In this document: piece by piece, positions 53,614-60,549 of the stretch | Layout: every line of letters starts with the position of its first letter | How positions within the stretch are numbered: position 1 is the first letter of the stretch | From: Methylocaldum sp. 14B | GTDB lineage: Bacteria > Pseudomonadota > Gammaproteobacteria > Methylococcales > Methylococcaceae | Assembly (NCBI RefSeq): GCF_002005105.1 | Contig: NZ_MSCV01000010.1 | Span: 100,451-164,450 of the forward strand | Reading direction: 5' to 3' | DNA length: 64,000 nucleotides | The notes under the pieces: model-generated | The model's database searches: none | What the model saw: the letters and a program-made list of their open reading frames with translations, nothing else | What the model was told of the DNA's origin: nothing | Program-made: the position numbers and the translations under genes

Positions 53614-54356
53614 TGGAGGAGTATGACCTCTACCGCTTCACCCATCCGGACGGTTCCAGCAAGGATTGGGCCATCCGGCGCAATGCCGATGGCCGCATCA
53701 CGACACGCTGGGGACGCACCGGTCCAACACTTCCACAAGTCGGTACCCGCCATCAGGACAAGACCGCCCTGGAAAACGCCAAGCGGCGGAAGGGGTACCT
53801 TCATGTCGGAAAGGTGCTGATCGATGACCATGGCAGAATCCAGTCCTTCGGGAACGACGTCCAGGACGAGCCTGCGCCAAGCCAACCTGCGGCGCGGAAA
53901 GAAGCGCTCTACTGGCGCATCAAGATCGGAGGATCGGCCACGCGAGAACAGTTGCTCGAATGGGGCAAAGCGGTGACCGGTGCGGCAGATCGGCTGGGCA
54001 CGGCGTTCGGACTTGATCGAAGCGAGCGCGCCGACTTCGAGCCGGGTGTCATAGCCCACTGGCGCATTCCGGGGACCGGAGCATCCGGGGCGGGCCAAAT
54101 CGGGCTTGACCAAGGGGTTATCCCGCTCCTAATCCTGATGACGATGAAGAGGTTGGCACCCGATGACGTAAGTGTCTCGCTTGCCACCGAGGACGGCGTT
54201 GAAATCGGGACCGATCTCAGAAAGGAAATCCAGGTGCTGGAAGGGTTCGGCACCGACCTGGAAAGCGTCAGGCCCATGGCCGAAGCGCTCGGGTTGCTTC
54301 CGCCGCGCATCAATCTGGCGGAAGCGATTCAGACGAATCAGGACTGCTGGTTCTGA
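53613..54356 (+). CDS. WGR-domain protein
   Basis: A 247-residue protein; the first 80 residues are a WGR domain (DLYRFTHPDGSSKDWAIRRN, ITTRWGRTGPTLPQVG) like that of PARP-type and MolR proteins, thought to bind nucleic acid. The remaining part contains VIPLLILMTMKRLAPDDVSV and has no recognised domain. The ATG at 53613 shares a base with the stop of the AAA gene; a GTG one codon earlier is also possible. The coupling and context put it in a complex with the AAA and VWA proteins. Confidence 0.7.
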   Translation: MEEYDLYRFTHPDGSSKDWAIRRNADGRITTRWGRTGPTLPQVGTRHQDKTALENAKRRKGYLHVGKVLIDDHGRIQSFGNDVQDEPAPSQPAARKEALYWRIKIGGSATREQLLEWGKAVTGAADRLGTAFGLDRSERADFEPGVIAHWRIPGTGASGAGQIGLDQGVIPLLILMTMKRLAPDDVSVSLATEDGVEIGTDLRKEIQVLEGFGTDLESVRPMAEALGLLPPRINLAEAIQTNQDCWF

Positions 54357-54369
54357 ATTCTTTTTTTCA

Positions 54370-54438
54370 CCCCGAAGGGGCGCATCATTCGCCCTCTCGG
54401 GGCAGGGTGCGCCCCTCTCTTTTGGAGGACGCACCATG
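54370..54438 (+). promoter_or_regulatory. Structured leader 7
   Basis: CCCCGAAGGGG, arm a GGGGCGCA (54377-54384), inner GCCCTCTCGGGGC, a' TGCGCCCC (54408-54415). Alternative: GGTGCG (54406) with CGCACC (54430-54435) plus CCTC with GAGG, directly hiding the ribosome site. Confidence 0.8.
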
Positions 54439-55497
54439 AAAGAAACCACAATGATTCTCGACCGCCTGCGGGTGGTCAAAATCGACGCCCATATCTGGGG
54501 CGGTCGCAAGAAGCTCCGCAAGGAGGATCTGATCCTCGCTGACGGCAGCGTGCTACCGCCCGAAGATCTGGCTTCGCTGGGTTCGAAGAAGATCGCCGAT
54601 CCCCAAGAGCTCTCGGTCTTCAATCGCCTCAAGAAGGAGGCCGAACGGATCTGTCTCAAGGTAGGCACGCGCTTTCTGGGCGGCTTTGCCGTTCCGGAAG
54701 ACTCGATCGACTCGATCCGGTCCGATCTGGAGCGGATCGCCCTGAGCTTCCATGCGGCCCGAGACGACTTCCTGTCCCGTTACGACGAGGCCGTTGAAGG
54801 CTGGGTCGCCAAACACCCCGAATTCGCCATGGCCATCCGCAAGGCGGTCGACCCCGTCGAGGTCGTCGCCGTGGGTCTCAGGTTCGATTACGTCATCTTC
54901 AGGGTATCGCACCCGGAGAAGACGGGAACCGGAGTGGCGGCGGATTCGTCTTCGCCGCTCGACCGCAGGGTCGGCTCGCTGAGCGAAAATCTGTTTCGGG
55001 AAATCGCCCAGGACGCCGACGACTTGGTCGAAAGCTCCCTGTTGGGACGCCAGTCCGTGACCCGTAAGGCGCTGAGTCCCCTCAAAAGGATGCGCGACAA
55101 GCTGGATGGACTGGCGTTTCTGGATCACCGCGTTCAGCCGGTCGTGGCGACCCTCGACGAGTTGTTGGCACGCGCGCCGAAAACCGGCGCATTGGACGGC
55201 AGGTATCTCAACGAGATGATCGCGACCGCGCTGTTGCTGTCCGATCCCGACAAGATCAAGCGTCACGGGGAAGGGTTGTTACAGATAGAAGGTCTGATAC
55301 TACCGCAGATCGGAGAGGGCTCGGCCTTTGAGGAGACGGTGGAATTCCTGAACGACGAGGTTGCCACCGATCTATCCGAAAACGATGGGCTGGACGAAGA
55401 CGAGGTCTTCGGGAAGCTCCCCCTTAAAGATCCGGAACACGCGGCCGCCTCCGAAGATCAGGCGGTTTTGATGGACGATCTCGGAGCCTGGTTCTGA
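54436..55497 (+). CDS. DUF3150-like ICE protein
   Basis: A 353-residue protein: LDRLRVVKIDAHIWGGRKKL, KVGTRFLGGFAVPEDS, KHPEFAMAIRKAVDPVEVVA and a long helical C-terminus. It resembles the DUF3150 proteins that lie between cobS-like and VWA genes in SXT-like ICEs. Function unknown; the conserved neighbourhood suggests a shared complex with the AAA and VWA proteins. The start at 54436 is fixed by the leader. Confidence 0.65.
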   Translation: MKETTMILDRLRVVKIDAHIWGGRKKLRKEDLILADGSVLPPEDLASLGSKKIADPQELSVFNRLKKEAERICLKVGTRFLGGFAVPEDSIDSIRSDLERIALSFHAARDDFLSRYDEAVEGWVAKHPEFAMAIRKAVDPVEVVAVGLRFDYVIFRVSHPEKTGTGVAADSSSPLDRRVGSLSENLFREIAQDADDLVESSLLGRQSVTRKALSPLKRMRDKLDGLAFLDHRVQPVVATLDELLARAPKTGALDGRYLNEMIATALLLSDPDKIKRHGEGLLQIEGLILPQIGEGSAFEETVEFLNDEVATDLSENDGLDEDEVFGKLPLKDPEHAAASEDQAVLMDDLGAWF

Positions 55498-55504
55498 ATG
55501 TATC

Positions 55505-55557
55505 AACCCTGGCGGGGTGGCCATCCAACCCCGATCGGGAATGGACCGCGCCCCGCC
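55505..55557 (+). promoter_or_regulatory. Gene-less leader remnant
   Basis: GGCGGGGTGGCCAT (55511-55524) pairs with ATGGACCGCGCCCCGCC (55541-55557), the A stem, but no ribosome-site copy or ATG gene follows. It lies just upstream of leader 8 and may be a decayed leader or act as a terminator for the DUF3150 gene. Confidence 0.5.
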
Positions 55558-55568
55558 TTCTGTACCAT

Positions 55569-55639
55569 CAACCCAAAAGGGGCAAGTCCGCCCCGAAGGG
55601 GATCAGGTTTGCCCCTTATTTCTTAAGGAGCAAACCATG
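55569..55639 (+). promoter_or_regulatory. Structured leader 8
   Basis: Arm a GGGGCAA (55579-55585), inner CCCCGAAGGGG, a' TTGCCCC (55609-55615). Alternative: GGTTTGC (55606-55612) with GCAAACC (55630-55636), plus CCTTA with TAAGG, a 12-bp hairpin right up to the ATG. Confidence 0.85.
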
Positions 55640-57436
55640 AACAGAAATCTCAACAACGCATTCCCCATCGTCGCCGCGGCGCTGGGCAACAAACTGGGCG
55701 TGAAAGTTCGCGTCGGTGGACAGGAGGCCAGGACCGATGGGGACATCATCCAGATCCCGGCCTATGACGGCGAGGATCCCGATTATCGGGATGTGGCCTG
55801 GGGCTACCTGGCTCATGAAGCCGCTCATGTTCGATACACGGAGATGAGCTACTTCAACCAGGCGGCCGCATCACCAATCCGCAAAGCCCTCCTCAACATC
55901 CTCGAGGACGTCCGGATCGAAAAGCGCCTGGCGGACATTTACCCGGGTACGCGTCTGACCATCGAAAAGACGGTGAGAAAGCTCATCGACAGCGGAGACT
56001 TTGCCGCCCCCACGCCGGACGATCATCCGGCCGCGGCGCTGCAGGCCTTTCTGCTGTTCGGGCTGAGGAGACGGGAACTGAGGCAAACGGTCCTGTCGGA
56101 CCTCGCGGATTCGGCGGAACGAACGCTCGAGGACCGCTTCCCACCCGGTGCGGTGACCCGGCTGTTCGGTCTGCTTTCCGAGGTTCCGGATTTGGCCGGA
56201 ACACGGGACTGCCTGAGCTTGACGGATCGGATCCTTCGCATGATCCAGGAAGAACTGGAGAAGGCGAATGATGAGAATCCGTCTGGCGAAGGTGACCAAG
56301 GCGGGCAGGACCAGCCAACCGGACAAAACCGGCCCGATCGCCGGGATGGCGATACAGACGACCGATCTCACCCCGCGAAGGATGAGGATAACGATACCGG
56401 AACTCTGCCGGATGGCGGGAAAACCGAAAACGATAGCGGGAGCATCGGCCATGCGCCGGAGGATGATCGGAAGGCAGCGGCCGATGGCGAGACGCTATCG
56501 CCGTCCTCTTCCGGTCAAGACACGGAGGACGATGCAGGGGTCCGCGCTCTGCGGGCGGTCTTGTCCGCCGGCGACGGCGATATCGGTCAGGACCTCTTTG
56601 AACAGGCACGGGACGCCATGAGACTGACTGCGTCGCAGAGCACGGACATTTCGCTACCGACTGTGGATGAGCCGCCGAGGAACCTCCAAGGCGGTCTTGC
56701 CCTGCTCGACAAATCGGCGAGGGAATCGGGCCGAATCCGGGCCACCTTGCAGGGTCTGGTCCAATCCAGTCGCCTGCGGAGGCCGGTGCACAAACGCGCG
56801 GGCCACCGCGTGGATGGCAACCGGCTGTACCGGATCGCGACCGGCGATGCGCGCATATTTGACCGGCGCTCGCCGCAGTCCGCACCCAATACGGCGGTGC
56901 ATGTGCTGGTCGACCGTTCGCCCTCGATGAAAGCCATGGTCATCCACGACCAGAAAGTCATAGGCCTGCGAATCGACCTGGCCTGGGAAGCTTCGATGGC
57001 TCTGGCCCTGGCGCTGGAAGGCACCCCCGGGGTCAATCCCGCGGTCACGGCCTTTCCGGGACGCCATGGCGCCGACGACCGCGTCTATCGCGTGATGGAT
57101 CATGGTCAAAGGGTCCGGCAACGTGCACCCTATTTCGGTTTCGGAACCGAGGGCGGAACGCCGCTGGCCCAAGGGCTGTGGTACGCGGCCAGCCGATTAC
57201 TGGCTTGCCGCGAGCCGCGCAAGGTCATTCTGGCGTTGACGGACGGCGAGCCCGACAATCTGGACGCCACGCAGGACATTCTCGCCCGCTGTGCCGCGAC
57301 CGGCATCGAAGTGGTGGGGATCGGCCTGGGGCTGGAGGTCGGACAGGTGTTCGAACGTTCCGTATCGATCCTGCACATCCACGAGCTTCGAGCCCGGTTG
57401 TTCGAGCTGTCTCGGAATCTGCTGATCGCCGCATGA
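55637..57436 (+). CDS. CobT-like VWA protein with an HEAAH motif
   Basis: A 599-residue protein. The N-terminal part has YLAHEAAHVRYTEMSYFN, whose HEAAH (His60-His64) is the zinc-binding motif of metallopeptidase-like proteins. A long acidic, Gly/Asp-rich low-complexity region (about residues 205-310) follows, then a C-terminal von Willebrand A domain with MIDAS AVHVLVDRSPSMKAM (Asp426, Ser428, Ser430). It pairs with the CobS-like AAA ATPase upstream. CobT works with CobS in cobalt chelation, but here, without CobN, another remodelling role is likelier. Confidence 0.75.
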   Translation: MNRNLNNAFPIVAAALGNKLGVKVRVGGQEARTDGDIIQIPAYDGEDPDYRDVAWGYLAHEAAHVRYTEMSYFNQAAASPIRKALLNILEDVRIEKRLADIYPGTRLTIEKTVRKLIDSGDFAAPTPDDHPAAALQAFLLFGLRRRELRQTVLSDLADSAERTLEDRFPPGAVTRLFGLLSEVPDLAGTRDCLSLTDRILRMIQEELEKANDENPSGEGDQGGQDQPTGQNRPDRRDGDTDDRSHPAKDEDNDTGTLPDGGKTENDSGSIGHAPEDDRKAAADGETLSPSSSGQDTEDDAGVRALRAVLSAGDGDIGQDLFEQARDAMRLTASQSTDISLPTVDEPPRNLQGGLALLDKSARESGRIRATLQGLVQSSRLRRPVHKRAGHRVDGNRLYRIATGDARIFDRRSPQSAPNTAVHVLVDRSPSMKAMVIHDQKVIGLRIDLAWEASMALALALEGTPGVNPAVTAFPGRHGADDRVYRVMDHGQRVRQRAPYFGFGTEGGTPLAQGLWYAASRLLACREPRKVILALTDGEPDNLDATQDILARCAATGIEVVGIGLGLEVGQVFERSVSILHIHELRARLFELSRNLLIAA

Positions 57437-57619
57437 AACGAGCGCGCCGGCTTAACGTCGGCGCCTTTTCAGTGCCTGCCGGCCGGGTGGGCACCGAAAA
57501 GGCGACTTCTTGTGCGCGTCCGTGACGGACCAGCACTCGATGATCCCAGCTGAGGATCTCAAACAAGCAGCCACACGACGGTCGTACGGGAGCCTGCCTC
57601 TCGTCATGACACTTAATCT

Positions 57620-57695
57620 ACCCACCTGGGGAGTAAACGACTCCCCATGGGAGGGCGTTTCTCCTCGGACTTTTACCATAGGAGAAACGAGCATG
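57620..57695 (+). promoter_or_regulatory. Structured leader 9
   Basis: Arm a GGAGTAAACG (57630-57639), inner CTCCCCATGGGAG, a' CGTTTCTCC (57656-57664). The same a' pairs 9 of 9 with GGAGAAACG (57681-57689), which covers the ribosome site; ATG at 57693. Confidence 0.85.
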
Positions 57696-58316
57696 TACCT
57701 TATCCTCGGACTTTGCATGACCGCGGCCGTCATCGTCGCGGCCAACATCGTGCTCACCACGATAGTGAGGCTGGCTTCTTTCGCATTCGCAGCGGCAAAA
57801 GCCGGTTATGAAGCGATCCGCGCCCGGCGCGCGCATAGCGAACGTATCTATCACTACCCATCATCCGTAATGGCCACCCCCATTCGGCCCAAGCGGGACT
57901 GGGAAAAGGAATCGACGTTGGTGCGCCAGCAGGTCCTTCTCGAAGGCCCGCGCATCTGGCGTAACCCCAGCCCTGTTCTCCAGCAGATCGATTGGGACAT
58001 CGCCATCGAACTGAAAAAACAGGAACTGGTCCGCCTCAAGACCGAAACGGCACAGATTGTCCAGCAGCAGACCAAGGCAGAAGCCCGGGTCATGCGAAGG
58101 AAAAGCAGGTCAGCCAAACCGCTGACGGCTACCCGACAGGATGATCTGTTTTCGGTGACATCAGCGACAAGTCAGCCGGCTTCGCTGGCCGAAGCCGGCA
58201 TAACTCTGCCGCTTGCCGCGCAATTCGGCGAATCTCCGGGTCATCCGGTTCGCCGCGAAGGACCGCATCCGTCAGTTCGGCAACCCGCTGCCCGAAGCGG
58301 TTGTTTCCGCCATTGA
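57693..58316 (+). CDS. Membrane-anchored unknown protein
   Basis: A 207-residue protein starting MYLILGLCMTAAVIVAANIV, one N-terminal transmembrane helix, then a basic region and helices (VLQQIDWDIAIELKKQELVR, KTETAQIVQQQTKAEARVMR). No family recognised. The last 188 bp overlap a minus-strand gene, and the C-terminal 60 residues look poor, so the true end may be near residue 145. The leader is well formed, which supports the start. Confidence 0.5.
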   Translation: MYLILGLCMTAAVIVAANIVLTTIVRLASFAFAAAKAGYEAIRARRAHSERIYHYPSSVMATPIRPKRDWEKESTLVRQQVLLEGPRIWRNPSPVLQQIDWDIAIELKKQELVRLKTETAQIVQQQTKAEARVMRRKSRSAKPLTATRQDDLFSVTSATSQPASLAEAGITLPLAAQFGESPGHPVRREGPHPSVRQPAARSGCFRH

Positions 58317-58638
58317 AAACCTGAAGTGTCCGGCCATTGGCGTATACCGTTCTGACCGGACCGCGGTCCACCCCGTCCTCCAGCAGGAGGAGGTTAAGAG
58401 CGGCCTGCGCCTTCGCTCTGGCCATCTCCGGCCGAAGGCGTAGCAACCGAAGGACGCGCTCGCCAAGTTCGCGATCCTTCGGATCATCATCGTCGAAATG
58501 GCGATCTCTAACGAGATCGGCCAACTCAGCCATCTCATTGAAATAGCGGTTGCATTCCTCAAGCACCTGCCTGGAATCGTCCAGGATCTCCTCGGGTGGA
58601 GGCGACGGTTTGAGGAGCTGTTTCAGCTTTTGCAGCAT
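58129..58638 (-). CDS. Unknown helical protein
   Basis: A 169-residue protein (MLQKLKQLLKPSPPPEEILD) starting after a GAGG ribosome site. It is mainly helical and acidic: VLEECNRYFNEMAELADLVR, LGERVLRLLRLRPEMARAKA, RVAELTDAVLRGEPDDPEIR. No family recognised. It overlaps the end of the membrane-anchored gene on the other strand; both cannot be fully conserved there, and this one has the better codon usage in the overlap. Confidence 0.5.
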   Translation of the reverse strand: MLQKLKQLLKPSPPPEEILDDSRQVLEECNRYFNEMAELADLVRDRHFDDDDPKDRELGERVLRLLRLRPEMARAKAQAALNLLLLEDGVDRGPVRTVYANGRTLQVFNGGNNRFGQRVAELTDAVLRGEPDDPEIRRIARQAAELCRLRPAKPADLSLMSPKTDHPVG

Positions 58639-58745
58639 CGGGATTTCCTCGAGGATTCTGTTCTATGACCAGAAGATAACCGAGAAAACCCGATAGGCAA
58701 TACCCAACCACGGCCCGGCATCCAGAGAGATGTCGTGGCGATCCA

Positions 58746-58814
58746 GCAACCCTCGAGGGGCGGACATTCCTTTTGGGGAACCTGGTCTGCCCTCATACCA
58801 AGAGAAAGATCATG
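58746..58814 (+). promoter_or_regulatory. Structured leader 10, ribosome-site copy not clear
   Basis: CCCTCGAGGGG, arm a GGGCGGAC (58758-58765), a' GTCTGCCC (58785-58792) with one G-U pair. Unlike the others, the sequence before ATG 58812 (AGAGAAAG) does not repeat arm a, so the alternative stem is weak or absent. Confidence 0.5.
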
Positions 58815-59240
58815 AAAAAATTCGTTGTCAGCTACGAGTTGGACTACGTCCACACGGTCCGAGTCGGAGTTACCGCACCGGATGCTGAAGCCGCGAAGAA
58901 AACCGCGGAGGAAGCGTTCGATGCCGGGACAATTTGGGACAACACGGCAGACATGCCGTTGTTGTACGACGACTTCGAGGAAATGGATCGCGGTCACGTG
59001 CTCGAGTTCGAGGCCCAGGAGGTCGAGGAATTCCCGGAGCCCGAGGCCTGCGTGAGGGAGATCATCCAGCGTGACAAAGCATTCGCTGCGTGCAAGGCGC
59101 TGATCGCTGCTTACCAGAAGGGGGAGGAATCCGAATCCATTGACTGGGAAGATGTGGATCAAGCCCATCAACTCGCGTTGAAGGCCATGCCACACCTGGC
59201 GAGGGAGCAAGATGTCCTTTCCGGTGACGTCGTCAACTGA
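58812..59240 (+). CDS. Unknown acidic ICE protein
   Basis: A 142-residue acidic protein (MKKFVVSYELDYVHTVRVGV) with VTAPDAEAAKKTAEEAFDAG, a beta-alpha unit like that seen in small phage-derived anti-restriction or DNA-mimic proteins, but family unknown. It has a high Glu/Asp content, IDWEDVDQAHQLALKAMPHL, near the end. Coupled to the next gene, with 10 bp between stop and start. Confidence 0.45.
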   Translation: MKKFVVSYELDYVHTVRVGVTAPDAEAAKKTAEEAFDAGTIWDNTADMPLLYDDFEEMDRGHVLEFEAQEVEEFPEPEACVREIIQRDKAFAACKALIAAYQKGEESESIDWEDVDQAHQLALKAMPHLAREQDVLSGDVVN

Positions 59241-59250
59241 GGGAGGAGTC

Positions 59251-59526
59251 ATGCCTTACCAGACCATCTGGGTCGAACCCGAAATCCTGTATCAAGGAAC
59301 GGAGGTGACCATCCTTGCCAGTTATAACGAAGACGAGTGGGAGGAACCGCAATTCTACTGGGTTCGTCCCATTCCAGCAGGCTACGATCTCTCGGCTGAA
59401 ATGGAATTCGAATCCGTCGATCTTCGGGAAATTGGATTCCGTGGCGACTTTCAGGATGAGCCAGAACGCTTGGCCTTCATCCAGAAAGCGGTTGCGGACG
59501 GCCACCTCAAGCCTGTGAGTCGATAG
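59251..59526 (+). CDS. Unknown small acidic protein
   Basis: A 91-residue protein (MPYQTIWVEPEILYQGTEVT) with a strongly acidic face (YNEDEWEEPQFYWVRPIP). It follows the previous gene by 10 bp with a GGAGGAG ribosome site and has no leader, so it is read from the same unit. Family unknown; the acidity could suit a DNA mimic. Confidence 0.45.
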   Translation: MPYQTIWVEPEILYQGTEVTILASYNEDEWEEPQFYWVRPIPAGYDLSAEMEFESVDLREIGFRGDFQDEPERLAFIQKAVADGHLKPVSR

Positions 59527-59540
59527 AAGGAGCATCCATC

Positions 59541-59604
59541 AACAACCCAGCCGGGGAAAATACCCCGGAGGGGTCGTTTCCCCGGCCAATGGAGAAACGA
59601 TATG
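59541..59604 (+). promoter_or_regulatory. Structured leader 11
   Basis: Arm a GGGGAAA (59553-59559), inner CCCCGGAGGGG, a' CGTTTCCCC (59575-59583). Alternative: the same a' with GGAGAAACG (59591-59599), one mismatch, directly before ATG 59602. The ribosome-site arm is identical to that of leader 9. Confidence 0.75.
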
Positions 59605-59970
59605 ACAAAAGTACAAAGCCTCTCTGAAGGTGGCCGCGAGCCCGAATGCGGCGATCTAGTCAACGCACTGAAGGAGTGCCTCGCCGCGATGGAGTCCATG
59701 CGGACCCAGATCGAACAGATGAGAGGCTTGTTCGATGACGCCGATGGCGCCATTGCCGGTGCGTGTCGGGATCACGAGACGGCCGATTCCTTTGCAAGAT
59801 CCGTGTTGGCATCGGAAGGAGGCGGTCATGGCAAATCCTGCATGGACAGGCTTTACATCGCCACCGCCGCTTTGCGCGATCTTCAAGTGGGCTTCCCACA
59901 TGACGAGATTGCCGCCGTGCATGGCACCGGTCTGCGCAACCTAGTTCGCGAACTCGTCACACCTCCGTGA
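59602..59970 (+). CDS. Unknown small protein, possible C-terminal frameshift
   Basis: A 122-residue protein (MTKVQSLSEGGREPECGDLV) with helices LKECLAAMESMRTQIEQMRG and LYIATAALRDLQVGFPHDEI. It stops after RELVTPP. The next 40 codons in a second frame read LRENGIDDEGALDCVAMDEI and run to 60100 without a stop, so the real protein may be longer, with a shift near 59965. Family unknown. Confidence 0.45.
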   Translation: MTKVQSLSEGGREPECGDLVNALKECLAAMESMRTQIEQMRGLFDDADGAIAGACRDHETADSFARSVLASEGGGHGKSCMDRLYIATAALRDLQVGFPHDEIAAVHGTGLRNLVRELVTPP

Positions 59971-60010
59971 AAACGGGATCGATGATGAGGGGGCGCTGGA
60001 TTGCGTTGCA

Positions 60011-60100
60011 ATGGATGAAATCGAGCCACAGCAAGCCGAGAACATCGTCGCGGAAACACCCGATGCGCTCTCTCCAGTACGCAGGGAGCATACGAAATGA
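60011..60100 (+). CDS. Possible small ORF, or tail of the gene before it
   Basis: A 29-codon frame MDEIEPQQAENIVAETPDAL to a TGA that overlaps the ATG of the next gene (ATGA). It could be a separate small coupled protein or the frameshifted C-terminus of the 59602 gene, because the frame is open upstream to that gene. Confidence 0.25.
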   Translation: MDEIEPQQAENIVAETPDALSPVRREHTK

Positions 60101-60339
60101 AAGGGTACGACCAAACGGATTTCGAGAGGAATCCAAGCAAGTACCGTCTGTTCAAGACGGCACGGATTGCTGAGGCGCCTCTGGCGGAAGACGGCTACCG
60201 CGTCGGCAGAATGGTCAGCATCGAATACCTCGATACGCGGACCAACGCCGCCGTCGCCGGTTATCCCGTCATGCCGCTGTATGCCGTGGACGGTAAGTTC
60301 TACCTGTTCGCCAGGGCGCTTGCGGATTTCGCGCTGTAA
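60097..60339 (+). CDS. Unknown small protein
   Basis: An 80-residue protein (MKGYDQTDFERNPSKYRLFK) with a compact beta-rich middle (MVSIEYLDTRTNAAVAGYPV) and the ending YLFARALADFAL. GGGAG precedes the ATG. No family recognised. It lies between the leader 11 gene and the methyltransferase and overlaps a small upstream frame. Confidence 0.5.
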   Translation: MKGYDQTDFERNPSKYRLFKTARIAEAPLAEDGYRVGRMVSIEYLDTRTNAAVAGYPVMPLYAVDGKFYLFARALADFAL

Positions 60340-60475
60340 TGACCGATCCCCATCGGGATAACCGTCCCAATGAAGCCGCCCTCGATGGGCTTCTTTACAT
60401 CATTAAGGGAGAGATCAGTTATCCCTCCCTTTCCCAACTAAGTGATCGCTGCGGGATACCGCAGTGATTCTGCCA

Positions 60476-60549
60476 ACCGCCCCTGCGGGATGTTTCGTCC
60501 CGCACGGGCCGAAGTGTCTCCGGGGCTTTTTTCTCCGGAGATACCCATG
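60476..60549 (+). promoter_or_regulatory. Structured leader 12 (DUF4942 gene)
   Basis: Arm a GGGATGTTTCG (60487-60497) pairs with a' CGAAGTGTCTC (60510-60520) through several G-U pairs around CCCGCACGGG. The alternative pairs GTGTCTCCGG (60514-60523) with CCGGAGATAC (60535-60544), over the ribosome site. Confidence 0.7.
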
